From assembly GCF_002294985.1 (NCBI RefSeq), contig NZ_NSGE01000002.1, positions 682,001-746,000 of the forward strand: a DNA stretch of 64,000 nucleotides. Reading direction: 5' to 3'. Shown here piece after piece: positions 44,756 through 57,218 of the stretch. This stretch comes from Mesorhizobium sp. WSM3862 (GTDB taxonomy: Bacteria > Pseudomonadota > Alphaproteobacteria > Rhizobiales > Rhizobiaceae). The notes beneath the pieces were generated by a model. The model saw nothing but the letters and a program-made list of their open reading frames with translations. It searched no databases and was not told where the DNA came from. A program made the position numbers and the translations under genes. The number at the start of each line of letters is the position of its first letter. Within the stretch, counting starts at the first letter, position 1.

Positions 44756-44938
44756 GCGCTCTACGGCGCGCCCCCCCTCTGTCCTGCCGGACATCTCCCC
44801 CACTTGGGGGGAGATTGGCAGCTTCGCCGCCTCGCCGATCCTGCACCGTTGGCGATTGGCGAAAAGCCGCGATGACGGGTGATCTCCCCACTTGTGGGGG
44901 AGATGTCCGGCAGGACAGAGGGGGGCGCCGTAGAGCGC
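44756..44938. repeat. palindromic intergenic element (RIME/MITE-like), copy 1
   Basis: GCGCTCTAC (44756-44764) and GTAGAGCGC (44930-44938) are the outer ends of a long inverted repeat of about 50 bp per arm. Inside each arm are a C-rich tract, a TCTGTCCTGCCGGACATCTC block (44778-44797 and in reverse at the right) and a CCCCCACTTGGGGG-like palindrome. The core between the arms is about 75 bp with no frame. A related element lies at 48773-48930, so carB is bracketed by both. Confidence 0.8.
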
Positions 44939-45092
44939 AATGGTGGCGGCATCGCTCCAATATCTTGGAGAATTCCCGCAAGCTGGCTCTGTGGATGCGC
45001 TCGCCGCGAACTAAACTGCGCCTCTGTGAAAGCAATTACCTAAACATTATCCCTTTAAATTGGTGATGTTCCTTACCCTGCCAAAGTTGCCC

Positions 45093-48584
<3,492 letters not shown>

Positions 48585-48772
48585 GGTCTATGGATTCCGT
48601 TCGGCGAGCGGCTTGCACGAAAAACCGGGCGGGGAGGACCCGGCCGGTTGTGCTTGCGATTCTGGTATCAGGCTAGGAGGGCCTTATAGGGAAGAGTTTT
48701 GGCGGATGTAACCCCGAAAATGAGGGTTTTGCGGGTTGGCGTGACGGAACAAAACAGGCGTCTCATTCCTTC

Positions 48773-48930
48773 GCGCCCCCCTCTGCCCTGCCGGGCATCT
48801 CCCCCACGAGGGGGGAGATTGGACGTCACGACTGCTTTCGCCAATTTTCGACGGCGAAGAAAAAGCGAGGCGCCAAAACAGCCGATCTCCCCCCAAGTGG
48901 GGGAGATGTCCGGCAGGACAGAGGGGGCAC
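48773..48930. repeat. palindromic intergenic element (RIME/MITE-like), copy 2
   Basis: The left arm has GCGCCCCCCTCTGCCCTGCC then CATCTCCCCCACGAGGGGGGAG; the right arm repeats the same block inverted (GGGGGAGATGTCCGGCAGGA, then CAGAGGGGGC) up to 48930. The core between the arms differs from that of copy 1 (44756-44938). The shared arms and different cores suggest a mosaic repeat family. Confidence 0.78.
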
Positions 48931-49019
48931 TGTCCCGCCGGCGTCTTCAGCCTATCAATTCCCCAGTGCCAGCTGATCCGTGATCTCAAAGCGCTCCGAA
49001 ACGCCGATGCGGATCATGT

Positions 49020-49772
49020 TCAAGCTGCCTTCGCGGGGAAGCGGAACTCGTCGGAGGAGTCGGAGCCGGCCGGCTTGCCGTCATGGAAGTGGATAATGCG
49101 CGTGCCGCCGTCCGGCCAGGTCACGGTCACGACGCTGTCGCCGGCCTCATGTGCGACGCTGATCAGGCAGCGGGTCATCGGCTGGCCGATCCGGCGCGCG
49201 CAGGGGATGCCGTCGGTGGCGTCTGGGGCAGGGGTGTCGGACTCCGTGATTGCCGAGGCGGCGAAGGCGAGGGCGTAGGCATCCTGCATGGCGATGGCGC
49301 TGATATCGGCCGCGGAAGGAGGATCGGCCGGCTCGCTGCGACCCAGGCGCGCGGCGATGTCCGGCTGCGGTTCTTCAGAGGGCTCCGGCGCGTTCGCTTC
49401 CTGTGGCGGGCCGGCGTCAGTTGCCGGCACGGCTGCATCCTCGGGCGCCGGGGCCGGGTTGTTCGGGCTGAGATAGCGGGCCGGCGCCCATCCGACGATA
49501 TGCGCGTCCTGCGTGTCTTCGACCTTGCACCAGGGATACTTGTTGACGGTCTTGCAGCCGTAATTCTTCACGGCCGTGCCGTTGGGCAGGCGCGCCGCGA
49601 TCTTTCCATCCGGGGAGGCGGTGGTGCGGATGTTGAGGAGATCGTCCGGCGCGAGGCCGCCGATGATCGAAATGATCGTGGCTGGCGCGTCCTGGGCCAA
49701 AGCCGGCACGGCGGCCAGCAGCAAAGGAGCGGCGATCAGCAATGTCGATCGGAGCGTGACTTTGCGCTTCAT
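49020..49772 (-). CDS. SH3-domain (bacterial) secreted protein
   Basis: The product has 250 residues: a signal peptide (TLLIAAPLLLAAVPALA), an SH3b-like domain (IGGLAPDDLLNIRTTASPDGKIAARLPNGTAVKNYGCKTVNKYPWCKVEDTQDAHIVGWAPARYLSP), a Pro/Ala/Glu linker, and a C-terminal domain with two cysteines (IPCARRIGQPMTRCLISVAHEAGDSVVTVTWPDGGTRIIHF). It is probably periplasmic and may touch the cell wall. It stands alone. Confidence 0.82.
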   Translation of the reverse strand: MKRKVTLRSTLLIAAPLLLAAVPALAQDAPATIISIIGGLAPDDLLNIRTTASPDGKIAARLPNGTAVKNYGCKTVNKYPWCKVEDTQDAHIVGWAPARYLSPNNPAPAPEDAAVPATDAGPPQEANAPEPSEEPQPDIAARLGRSEPADPPSAADISAIAMQDAYALAFAASAITESDTPAPDATDGIPCARRIGQPMTRCLISVAHEAGDSVVTVTWPDGGTRIIHFHDGKPAGSDSSDEFRFPAKAA

Positions 49773-49800
49773 CCTTAATGCACTGCAGTCCTGGCGTTTC

Positions 49801-49892
49801 CGCTCAATCAGATATGAACTTCGTTCAACCCTGCATATGAGCTGGGCTCAATCCTGAATATGAGCTTCGCTCTAGATATGAGCTGCGCTCAA
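49801..49892. repeat. short direct-repeat array, about 23-bp unit
   Basis: Four copies of an ATATGAgCTtCGcTCAAtCc-type unit begin at 49812, 49835, 49858 and 49876 (spacings 23, 23 and 18). Each contains a small GAGC/GCTC palindrome. Read on the minus strand, they are translated as repeated ERSSY in the tail of the shortened phosphoesterase. Confidence 0.6.
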
Positions 49893-50178
49893 TCTTTGTA
49901 AATCCGGTCCGCGGCGCGTGCGCCCATTCCGGCCGTCCCGCTGCTTCGGCCTGCTTTGCGGCAGCTTCATGGTCGTAGGCGATGGCGATCGCCTCGGAGC
50001 GGCCGGAGGCATCCAGCTCGACGATGCCGTAGCGCGCATGCCGGCTGTCCTGCTCGGAGACATGCGCCGGCGGGAATGCGGATGAGCTCGCTGCGATGGC
50101 TATTGCCGCACAACGCGATCCGGCAGGCTGGAGGGCCAGCACCTTGCCATGGATATCGGCCAGAACGGCAATGCGCAT
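49825..50178 (-). pseudogene. metallophosphoesterase with internal deletion
   Basis: The frame starts MRIAVLADIHGKVLALQ, the N terminus of a calcineurin-like phosphoesterase (DxH metal motif), but then jumps to a C-terminal segment (SRHARYGIVELDASGRSEAIAIAYDHEAAAKQAEAAGRPEWAHAPRTGF). The central region, with the GDxxxGP and GNHD motifs, is missing, so it cannot be catalytic. The tail runs into the short repeat array (KIERSSYLERSSYSG). Its ATG overlaps the ArsR stop (TGATG), so it was the second gene of that operon. Confidence 0.65.
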
Positions 50179-50534
50179 CAGGCGTCGATCTCCGCATCGG
50201 CGGTGCCGACCGCTGGAAGCGCCTTGTCCTCGCCGGCGGCCGCGATCACGCTGTCGAGCAGGCCGGGAAAGCGCCTGTCGAGGTCGTCGCGGCGCAGGGT
50301 GATCAGCCGGCTGGTGCCGACCGCTTCGGTGCGCGTGACGCCCGCCTCGCGCAGCTTGGCGAGGTGGTAGCTGAGATTGGTCTTGGAGGCGAGGTCGAGG
50401 AACTTGCCGCAGTTCATCGGCACGCCTTCCTTGCTGGCGAGAAAGCGCACGATGGCCAGCCGGGTCGGGTCGCCAAGCACGGCAAGCACGATCGGCAGGC
50501 TGATCTGATCGGCGTTCGGATGAGGCAAGGTCAT
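50178..50534 (-). CDS. ArsR-family winged-helix regulator
   Basis: The 118-residue protein reads LPIVLAVLGDPTRLAIVRFLASKEGVPMNCGKFLDLASKTNLSYHLAKLREAGVTRTEAVGTSRLITLRRDDLDRRFPGLLDSVI. It is an HTH_20-type regulator without the classic CVC metal motif. It is divergent from an MFS exporter gene; a perfect palindrome lies in the gap at the exporter promoter, so this is a likely repressor-exporter pair. Confidence 0.88.
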   Translation of the reverse strand: MTLPHPNADQISLPIVLAVLGDPTRLAIVRFLASKEGVPMNCGKFLDLASKTNLSYHLAKLREAGVTRTEAVGTSRLITLRRDDLDRRFPGLLDSVIAAAGEDKALPAVGTADAEIDA

Positions 50535-50666
50535 CGCTGAGAATTAAGCGCAAACGGCACCGACTTCAACGCGTCTCCTCTTCTTGCTTGGTTACACAGC
50601 TTCCCGGTTTCTACGCGTCCTGACACAGGGCTGTCAGGAGGGTTCGGCTAATTTGCCCAAGCGCCG

Positions 50667-50715
50667 TTGACATCATGGCCCTTTCAGGTCCAATTGTTCA
50701 ATAACTTTTGAACAA
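50667..50715 (+). promoter_or_regulatory. promoter with palindromic operator for the MFS gene
   Basis: TTGACA (50667-50672) is followed, 17-18 bp later, by CCAATTG. A perfect palindrome with 8-bp arms, TTGTTCAA (50694-50701) and TTGAACAA (50708-50715), spacer 6, sits over the -10/+1 region. The upstream divergent ArsR gene is the obvious regulator. Confidence 0.6.
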
Positions 50716-50727
50716 AGGACATATCCA

Positions 50728-51906
50728 ATGGACAAGCGGATCTTCTGGCTTGCGCTCGGATCGTTTGCGATCTCGACCGAAGGCTTCGTCATCTCCAGCC
50801 TTCTTCCCGATATCGCCGCGGATGCCGGCATCTCCGTTCCGCTCGCCGGCTCGCTGATCACCGCTTTCGCGCTCGCCTATGCGATCGGCGCGCCGATCCT
50901 GGCGACGCTGACCGGCGAGTGGGACCGGCGACGCGTCATCCTGTGGACGCTGGTGTTCTTCGTCATCGGCAATATCGTCGCGGCGCTAAGCTCGTCCTTC
51001 GAATTGCTGCTCCTAGCACGCATCGTCATGGCGCTATCGTCCGGCCTGTTCGCGGCAACCGCGCAAGGCACCGCCGTGGCGCTGGTCGACGACCATCACA
51101 GGGCCCGCGCCATCGCGGTCGTGGTCGGCGGCACCACGGTGGCGGTCGCGGTCGGCGCGCCGCTCGGCGCGCTGGTGGCGGCGATTGCCGGCTGGCGCGG
51201 CACCTTCTTCGCCATTGCCGGCCTCGGCGCGCTTGCCGGGGGGATCCTGTGGTGGCGGCTGCCGCGCGGCATTGTCGGCACCAGGCTGCCGCTCAAGGCG
51301 CGGCTCGCGGCGGCGGTCCGTCCCGGCGTGTTGCCGATCCTGGTCACAACCGTGCTGGCGCTGGTCGGCGCCTTCACCGTCTTTGCCTTCATCGCGCCTC
51401 TGGCGATCGAGGGCGGCGGCCTCAGTCCGCTGGCGCTTCCCGGCATGCTGCTCGCATTCGGCGTTGGCGCCGTCATCGGCAACATCGCCGGCGGCCAGGC
51501 GGCGGACCGTTTCGGCGCGGCGCGCACGGTTTGCTGGTCGCTGGGGCTGAGCGCAGCGATGCTCGTCACCTTGTCGCTGATCCCGACCTCCCTGCCGCAT
51601 TCGATCGCCGGGCCGGCGCTGATGGGCATGATGGTGCCGTGGGGCATCGTCGGCTGGGCCTTCCCGCCGGCGCAGGCGAGCCGGATCATCAAAATAGCGC
51701 CCGATGCCGCCCCGATCGTGCTCTCGCTCAACGCCTCGGCGCTCTATTTCGGCGTCGCGCTCGGCGCGGTGGTCGGCGGTGCGGTGCTGCGTTTCGGCGC
51801 GCCGGCCGATCTCGGGCTGGTCGCGGCGGTATTCCCGATCGGCGGGCTGGGTGTGGTGCTCGCGGGTCGCGCGCTCGCCCGCCCGGTCGCCATGCCGGCG
51901 GAATAG
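50728..51906 (+). CDS. MFS exporter (DHA1-type, YdhP/AraJ-like)
   Basis: The product has 392 residues and about 12 transmembrane segments. The N terminus DKRIFWLALGSFAISTEGFVISSLLPDIAADAGIS, then GAPILATLTGEWDRRRVILWTLVFFVIGNI (motif A-like) and VGGTTVAVAVGAPLGALVAAIAGWRGTFF (motif C-like), fit the drug/metabolite:H+ antiporter group. It is likely induced when the divergent ArsR regulator is released. Substrate unknown. Confidence 0.9.
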   Translation: MDKRIFWLALGSFAISTEGFVISSLLPDIAADAGISVPLAGSLITAFALAYAIGAPILATLTGEWDRRRVILWTLVFFVIGNIVAALSSSFELLLLARIVMALSSGLFAATAQGTAVALVDDHHRARAIAVVVGGTTVAVAVGAPLGALVAAIAGWRGTFFAIAGLGALAGGILWWRLPRGIVGTRLPLKARLAAAVRPGVLPILVTTVLALVGAFTVFAFIAPLAIEGGGLSPLALPGMLLAFGVGAVIGNIAGGQAADRFGAARTVCWSLGLSAAMLVTLSLIPTSLPHSIAGPALMGMMVPWGIVGWAFPPAQASRIIKIAPDAAPIVLSLNASALYFGVALGAVVGGAVLRFGAPADLGLVAAVFPIGGLGVVLAGRALARPVAMPAE

Positions 51907-51935
51907 ACTTCGCAAACCTGAAGGACTTGCCCGCC

Positions 51936-52535
51936 TCAGGCTGGCCGCCACATCTGCAGGATGGAGGCGGCCAGCAGCAGGCCAAGCACGATGTTGAGCG
52001 CGCGCCATTGCCGCTCGGTTCGTAGCAAACGTGCCAGCAGCGTGCCGGCTACGCACCAGAGCGACAGCGAGACGGCCGCGGCAAGGCCGAACACGGCACC
52101 GAGCAGCAATGCCAACTGCAAGGGGCCGTCGGCAAGCGCCGCGAAGGAGGCGGCCGCACCCAGGCCCATTGCCCAACCCTTGGGATTCATCCACTGGATG
52201 CCGGCGCCGCCGAAGAAGCTGTTCGGCCTGGCCATGCTCACGTCGAGCTCGGGCGGGCCGCTGCGGCCGATCCTGATCGCCAGCCAGATCAGATAGAGCG
52301 AGCCGGAGATCTTCATCGCCAGCTGGAGCGAAGGGACGGCGGCGAGCAGCCCGGCGAGGCCGGCAGCGCCCGCCGCCGCTACCGACGCCAGTCCCGCGGC
52401 GCTGCCGGCCATCAGCGGCACCGATCGGCGAAAGCCGAACTGCGCCCCGGATGCCGTCGACAACGTCGTGGCGATGCCGGGCGTCGAGGTCGAGATCAAC
52501 GCGAACAGGACAAGGGGGACGATGGTTTCGGACAT
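51936..52535 (-). CDS. LysE-family exporter
   Basis: The product has 199 residues with about five or six membrane spans: MSETIVPLVLFALISTSTPGIATTLSTASGAQFGFRRSVPLMAGSAAG, ISGSLYLIWLAIRIGRSG, and FFGGAGIQWMNPKGWAMGLGAAASF, the typical LysE hallmark (FxxGxxxQxxNPK). The ATG at 52535 has GGAGG seven bases upstream. It is divergent from a LysR regulator gene, which probably controls it. Confidence 0.88.
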   Translation of the reverse strand: MSETIVPLVLFALISTSTPGIATTLSTASGAQFGFRRSVPLMAGSAAGLASVAAAGAAGLAGLLAAVPSLQLAMKISGSLYLIWLAIRIGRSGPPELDVSMARPNSFFGGAGIQWMNPKGWAMGLGAAASFAALADGPLQLALLLGAVFGLAAAVSLSLWCVAGTLLARLLRTERQWRALNIVLGLLLAASILQMWRPA

Positions 52536-52599
52536 CCAAAGCCTCCACGGTGGAAGGAGCCTGCATGTTAGGCGCTCGGCGCTATCAGTAAATGCAATG

Positions 52600-52632
52600 T
52601 TGGATATGGTCTGCATTAGTGTTTATAATGCA
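52600..52632 (+). promoter_or_regulatory. consensus -10 and LysR palindrome at the regulator start
   Basis: TATAAT (52624-52629) has TTGGAT (52600-52605) 18 bp upstream. A perfect inverted repeat, TGCATTA (52612-52618) and TAATGCA (52626-52632), spacer 7, overlaps the -10 element. The ATG of the LysR gene is at 52636, so transcription would begin at or within a base or two of the start codon (a leaderless mRNA) and bound regulator would block it. Confidence 0.55.
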
Positions 52633-52635
52633 GCG

Positions 52636-53502
52636 ATGTTTCGCGATCTCGACACCACACTTGTCCGCACCTTCGTGACGACGGCCGACAAAGCCAGCAT
52701 GACGGCCGCGGCCAACGCCCTCAATCTGACCCAGGGCGCCGTCAGCCAGCAGATCAAGCGGCTGGAGGAGATCCTTGGCCAGATGTTGTTCGAGCGCGAC
52801 CGCCGCGGCTTGAGACTGACGCGTTCGGGCGAACGGCTGCTCGACAAGGGCCGGCGTCTCTTGCGGCTCAATGACGAGATTCTGGCGGAGATAAGCGGCA
52901 AGGCGGTCGCCGGCGGGGTGCGGATCGGCGTGCCCTACGATCTTGTCGGCACATTGCTGCAACCTGTTTTGAAAACCTACGCCGAAGCCTATCCGCAGGT
53001 GGAGATTTCGCTGGTCTGCGCCTCTTCGCCGGAACTCGCGGCGGCGCTGGCGGCAGGGACGATCGACCTTGCCGTCATCGAGGAGCGGGCCGGTCCGACG
53101 GCCGGCGAGTGCCTGGTGGTCGACCGGCTGGTCTGGGTCGGCGCCAAAGGCGGCTCCGCGCGCCTGAAGCGGCCTTTGCCGGTCTCCATGGTCGCGGATA
53201 CCTGCGCCTTCCGTCCGGCGGTGCTGGCGGCGCTCGGCACGCATGGGCTCGATTGGCGCACCGTGTTCGAGAACGGCAACATCGACGCAACGACCGCAAC
53301 GGTACGGTCGGACCTTGCGGTGACCACCTGGCTCGCCTCGACGGTTCCGGCCGACCTCGACATCCTGTCCGACGCCGACTTACCGGCGCTGCCGAATTTT
53401 TCCGTCAACCTGCACCTGCCGAAGCATGCCGTCAGGCCGACGGCAGAGGCATTCGCCACTCATATCCGCGAGGGTCTGGCGCGGCATCGCCAGGCAGCGT
53501 GA
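52636..53502 (+). CDS. LysR-family regulator
   Basis: The product has 288 residues. The HTH reads LDTTLVRTFVTTADKASMTAAANALNLTQGAVSQQIKRLEEILGQMLFERDRRGLRLTRSGERLL, and the C-terminal effector domain starts GVRIGVPYDLVGTLLQPVLKTYAEAYPQVEISLV. It is divergent from a LysE exporter gene and a palindrome overlaps its own -10 box, so it is probably autoregulated and controls the exporter. No Shine-Dalgarno sequence precedes the ATG at 52636. Confidence 0.92.
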   Translation: MFRDLDTTLVRTFVTTADKASMTAAANALNLTQGAVSQQIKRLEEILGQMLFERDRRGLRLTRSGERLLDKGRRLLRLNDEILAEISGKAVAGGVRIGVPYDLVGTLLQPVLKTYAEAYPQVEISLVCASSPELAAALAAGTIDLAVIEERAGPTAGECLVVDRLVWVGAKGGSARLKRPLPVSMVADTCAFRPAVLAALGTHGLDWRTVFENGNIDATTATVRSDLAVTTWLASTVPADLDILSDADLPALPNFSVNLHLPKHAVRPTAEAFATHIREGLARHRQAA

Positions 53503-53514
53503 GCGACACTTTTC

Positions 53515-53545
53515 GTTCCTCGCCCCCGCTTTGGGGGCGAGGAAC
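53515..53545. terminator. 13-bp hairpin between convergent genes
   Basis: GTTCCTCGCCCCC (53515-53527) pairs perfectly with 53533-53545 across a five-base loop. Neither side has a T-run, so it may slow rather than stop polymerase; its place between two convergent genes suits a bidirectional end. Confidence 0.5.
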
Positions 53546-53552
53546 CTTGGCG

Positions 53553-54203
53553 CTACTTCCAGTTCTTGCGCCGTTCGAGCTCGGCTTCGGAAGGCTGCTC
53601 TGTCGCAAAAGATCCGGTCTTGACGTCGCCGCCACGTTCATAGGTCGCCATGATGACACCCGTGCTGGTGGTTTGCGACTTGATGAGCTTGAAGGCGGCG
53701 GGCATCGCGTCATCGCCGAACAGGCGCTTTCCCTTGCCCAGCAACAGCGGGAAGATCATCAACCGGATCTCGTCGATCAGCCCATTGGCGAGCAGGGTCT
53801 GGATCAGATTGCCCGAACCCTGGATGAGCAGATCGGGTCCGTCTTCCTGCTTGAGCTGCCTGAGCCTGGCAACGACGTCTGGTCCAAGCGGCTGCGTGTT
53901 CTGCCAGGTCAGGCTATCCGGCCGATGCGTCGCGACATATTTGGTCGCCGGGTTGAAGGCATCTGCGATCGAATCTTTCTGATACGGCCAATACGCGGCG
54001 AAGATGTCATAGGTTCTGCGGCCGAGCAGCAGGGCGAAGGGCTTGGAGAACAATTCGTCCATTGCCTCCCCCGCCACCTCGTCAAAGTAATGGAAGGTCC
54101 AGCCGCCGAATTGAAAGCCGCCGACCGGGTCTTCTTCCGGGCCGCCCGGAGCCTGCATGACGCCGTCGAGGCTGACGAATGTGGCGGCGATGATCTTGCG
54201 CAT
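53553..54203 (-). CDS. RibD C-terminal/dihydrofolate-reductase-like protein
   Basis: The product has 216 residues. The fold is shown by MRKIIAATFVSLDGVMQAPGGPEED, FALLLGRRTYDIFAAYWPY, PDLLIQGSGNLIQTLLANGLIDEIRLMIFPLLLGKGKRLFG. These single-domain relatives of RibD use NADPH for unknown reductions; the signature WPY.. and GSGNL are typical. The C-terminal tail (PSEAELERRKNWK) is basic. It is encoded alone. Confidence 0.88.
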   Translation of the reverse strand: MRKIIAATFVSLDGVMQAPGGPEEDPVGGFQFGGWTFHYFDEVAGEAMDELFSKPFALLLGRRTYDIFAAYWPYQKDSIADAFNPATKYVATHRPDSLTWQNTQPLGPDVVARLRQLKQEDGPDLLIQGSGNLIQTLLANGLIDEIRLMIFPLLLGKGKRLFGDDAMPAAFKLIKSQTTSTGVIMATYERGGDVKTGSFATEQPSEAELERRKNWK

Positions 54204-54300
54204 CTGTCTTCTCCCTTTTCGTGATCCGCGCCGTCGCGGCCGGATTTCGGCCTAAGGACGGGCGACGAGCCTACGTTCCGACACAGGCTCCCGCAGATTT

Positions 54301-55143
54301 CTATCGTTCGCTGTCGGCGCGCATGGCGCGGGACGAGAACCAGACATCGCCGAACACGGCAGTGGCAGTGCGATCGGGCGCCTTGTCTTCGGTCAGCCAG
54401 ATCGAGCGCGTGCGGCTGGCGCGTTCGCGAGTTGGCACTCTTGCCTCCGGGCCGGCGAGGGAGGCGCCGACGCAAGGGATGAACCAGGAACCCATGAAGG
54501 GCCTGCAGGCGAAACCCGCCTGCATGCGGGTGACCAGCACGGCGAGGCCGATTCGCTGCGCCGGCCGCCAGGGGAAGATCAGCCGGCCGCCGGGCCTGAG
54601 CGCCCTCAGCCACGCAGGGGGCGGGGCAATGACGGCAGCATTGACATAGATGATGTCGGAGGGCGGCAGCGGGCCGGCGACAGCGTCGCCGGCAACGACC
54701 TCGACATTGCCATAGGCCGCGAGGTTCACCTTGGCTTGCGCGGCGAGATCCGCTTCGATCTCGAAGGCGGTGACGCTGCCGCCGGGCTCGACCAGCCTTG
54801 CCAGCAGCGCGGTATAGTAGCCGGTACCGGCGCCGATATGGGTGACGGCTTCGCCGGGTTTCGGTTCGACCTTGCCGATCCACATGGCGTGCAGAACCGG
54901 TTCGCCGTTGTTGATGCCCTTGTCGGCATCGAGCACCACCAGCACGTTCTGGTAGATGTAGCCGGGATCGGCAGTCGGGGTTTTGAACGCCCCGTCGCCG
55001 GCAAAGACGGTCCAAGGTCCAGGGCCGAGAAAGGCCTCGCGCGGCACGGAGGCGAACGCCTCCTCGATGCGGGGATCGGCGGAGCGCGCATGCGCGGCCA
55101 TCAGTTTGGCGTAGAATTTTCGGGCGTCGTCCGAAACGGTCAT
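54301..55143 (-). CDS. protein-L-isoaspartate O-methyltransferase-like SAM-dependent methyltransferase
   Basis: The product has 280 residues. The N-terminal helical part (RIEEAFASVPREAFLGPGPW) and HIGAGTGYYTALLARLVEPGGSVTAFEIEADLAAQAKVNLAAYGNVEVVAGDAV are the PCMT fold with the SAM-binding GxGTGYY loop. The substrate-binding segment is less conserved (NGEPVLHAMWIGKV), and the C-terminal third differs from E. coli Pcm, so isoaspartyl repair is not certain. Confidence 0.8.
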   Translation of the reverse strand: MTVSDDARKFYAKLMAAHARSADPRIEEAFASVPREAFLGPGPWTVFAGDGAFKTPTADPGYIYQNVLVVLDADKGINNGEPVLHAMWIGKVEPKPGEAVTHIGAGTGYYTALLARLVEPGGSVTAFEIEADLAAQAKVNLAAYGNVEVVAGDAVAGPLPPSDIIYVNAAVIAPPPAWLRALRPGGRLIFPWRPAQRIGLAVLVTRMQAGFACRPFMGSWFIPCVGASLAGPEARVPTRERASRTRSIWLTEDKAPDRTATAVFGDVWFSSRAMRADSER

Positions 55144-55188
55144 GCTTTCAGAAGATAGCGCGGCCGGCCGGGATGTCGCGGCTCGAAC

Positions 55189-56538
55189 TCAGCCGGCAAA
55201 AGTGTCGAAGAGCAGCTTGAAGTTGAGCACCAGGATGATCGCCGCGACTACCCAGGCGAGTGCGGCGACACCGCGCGAGATGACGAAACTGCCCATCTTC
55301 TTCTTATCCGAGACGAACTGCACCAGCGGCACAACGGCGAAGGGCAACTGCATCGACAGGATGACCTGGCTGAAGACCAGGAGCTGGGCCGTGCCCTTTT
55401 CGCCGTAGAGCGCGGTGACGATCACGACGGGGACGATGGCAAGGCCGCGCGTCAGCAGGCGGCGCGCCCATTGCGGAATGCGCAGACGCAGGAAGCCTTC
55501 CATCACGATCTGGCCGGCAAGCGTGGCGGTGACCGTCGAGTTGAGCCCGGAGGCGAGCAGCGCGACCGCGAACAGGATCGAGGCAATGCTCAAGCCCAAC
55601 AGCGGCGACAGCAATTCGAAAGCCTGACCGATCTCGGCGACATCCTGGTGCCCGGTGCCGTGGAAGGCCACTGCCGCGACGATCAGGATGGACGCGTTGA
55701 CGAACAGCGCCAGGATCAGCGCGATGGTCGAATCCGTGGTCGCCCACTTGATGGCATCGCGCTTGCCTGCATCGGTGCGCTCATAGGCGCGGGTCTGCAC
55801 GATCGAGGAGTGCAGGTAGAGATTGTGCGGCATCACGGTGGCGCCGATGATGCCGATGGCGATGTAGAGCATCGTCGGGTTGGTGACGATCTGGGACGAC
55901 GGCACGAACATCGAATGCAGGATTGTGCCTGCGGGCGGGGCGGCGACGAAGATATGGATGGCGAAGCAGCCAAAGATGATGATCAGGAGCGCGACGACGA
56001 ACGCCTCGAGATAACGGAAGCCCCTGTTCATGAGCAGCAGCACAAGGAAGGCGTCGAGCGCGGTGAGGACGGCGCCGCCGATCAGCGGGATGCCGAACAG
56101 GAGCTGCAGCGCAATCGCCGTGCCGATCACCTCGGCGAGGTCGCAGGCGATGATCGCCAGTTCGCAGGCGATCCAGAGCAGGAAATTTACCGGACGCGGA
56201 TAATAGGCGCGGCAGGCCTGCGCGAGGTCGCGGCCGGTGGCGATGCCGAGGCGGGCGGCCAGCGCCTGCAACAGGATCGCCATCAGGTTCGACAGCATGA
56301 TGATGAAAAGCAGCGTGTAGCCGAACTGGGCGCCGCCGGCGAGGTCTGTCGCCCAGTTGCCCGGGTCCATATAGCCGACCGAGACCATATAGCCGGGACC
56401 CATGAAGGCGAACAGGCGGCGGAACCAGAGACCGGTGTCGGGCACCCTGATCGAGGCATTGACCTCGCGCAGACTGGGCTGCTCAGTCTCATCGGAGCGG
56501 GCAAATTGCCACGAGGGACGGGACACTGCTTCTGACAT
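55189..56538 (-). CDS. mntH: Nramp-family manganese/divalent metal:H+ symporter
   Basis: The product has 449 residues and 11 or so transmembrane segments. TM1 carries [17 protein letters not shown] and TM6 carries [15 protein letters not shown], the DPGN and MPHN metal sites. It imports Mn(II), perhaps also Fe(II). I start at an ATG at 56538; an in-frame GTG at 56574 would add 12 residues. mntR is divergent. TTATGC and GCTATA (56596-56612) near the promoter resemble an MntR box, weakly. Confidence 0.93.
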   Translation of the reverse strand: MSEAVSRPSWQFARSDETEQPSLREVNASIRVPDTGLWFRRLFAFMGPGYMVSVGYMDPGNWATDLAGGAQFGYTLLFIIMLSNLMAILLQALAARLGIATGRDLAQACRAYYPRPVNFLLWIACELAIIACDLAEVIGTAIALQLLFGIPLIGGAVLTALDAFLVLLLMNRGFRYLEAFVVALLIIIFGCFAIHIFVAAPPAGTILHSMFVPSSQIVTNPTMLYIAIGIIGATVMPHNLYLHSSIVQTRAYERTDAGKRDAIKWATTDSTIALILALFVNASILIVAAVAFHGTGHQDVAEIGQAFELLSPLLGLSIASILFAVALLASGLNSTVTATLAGQIVMEGFLRLRIPQWARRLLTRGLAIVPVVIVTALYGEKGTAQLLVFSQVILSMQLPFAVVPLVQFVSDKKKMGSFVISRGVAALAWVVAAIILVLNFKLLFDTFAG

Positions 56539-56750
56539 CGGGGGGTCCGCTGGAAGGGTATCGAGGATCGCCACTATGTATGCTAAGGCTGAACATTATG
56601 CAACAGGCTATACTTCATTGTTCAAGCTCTTGTGATGCAAGCCGATAGGCGCCGCGTGCAGCAGCAAACGCCGGGTTGCGCCGACCCGGGAATGCAAATA
56701 AACGGCCAGAGCACTACGGTCCGTGCTATGAGTGCGGAGCCGATTCAGCC

Positions 56751-57218
56751 ATGAAGGAGCGCGTATTGGCGCTGAGGAACAGACCAGTTCGACGCGAAAA
56801 GCCGCTTCCTGATGCCGAAATCCATTCGGAAGGGTTCAGGCAGACCCGCGAAGCGCGCCGCAGCGCGCTTGTCGAGGACTATGTCGAGCTGATCGCCGAT
56901 CTGATCGAGGACGGAAACGAGGCCCGTCAGGTCGATATCGCGGCCAGGCTTGGCGTCGCGCAACCCACCGTGGCAAAAATGCTGACACGGCTCTGCGCCG
57001 ATGGGCTGGTGTCCAGGAAACCCTATCGCGGGGTGTTTCTCACGGACGCCGGTCGCAAGGTGGCGCAGGAGAGCCGCATCCGTCACGAGACTGTCGAAGC
57101 CTTCCTGCGCTCGCTCGGTGTCAGCGCCGAGACGGCACGGATCGATGCCGAGGGCATCGAGCACCATGTCAGCGCCGAGACGCTGGATGCATTTCGCAGG
57201 GCGATGACGACACGCTGA
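56751..57218 (+). CDS. mntR: manganese-responsive regulator MntR (DtxR family)
   Basis: The product has 155 residues. The winged helix reads [110 protein letters not shown], with E and H residues that match the Mn site (E, H in [11 protein letters not shown] and EGIEHHVS). It is divergent from mntH. I start at 56751; the upstream frame lacks a ribosome site. Confidence 0.92.
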   Translation: MKERVLALRNRPVRREKPLPDAEIHSEGFRQTREARRSALVEDYVELIADLIEDGNEARQVDIAARLGVAQPTVAKMLTRLCADGLVSRKPYRGVFLTDAGRKVAQESRIRHETVEAFLRSLGVSAETARIDAEGIEHHVSAETLDAFRRAMTTR

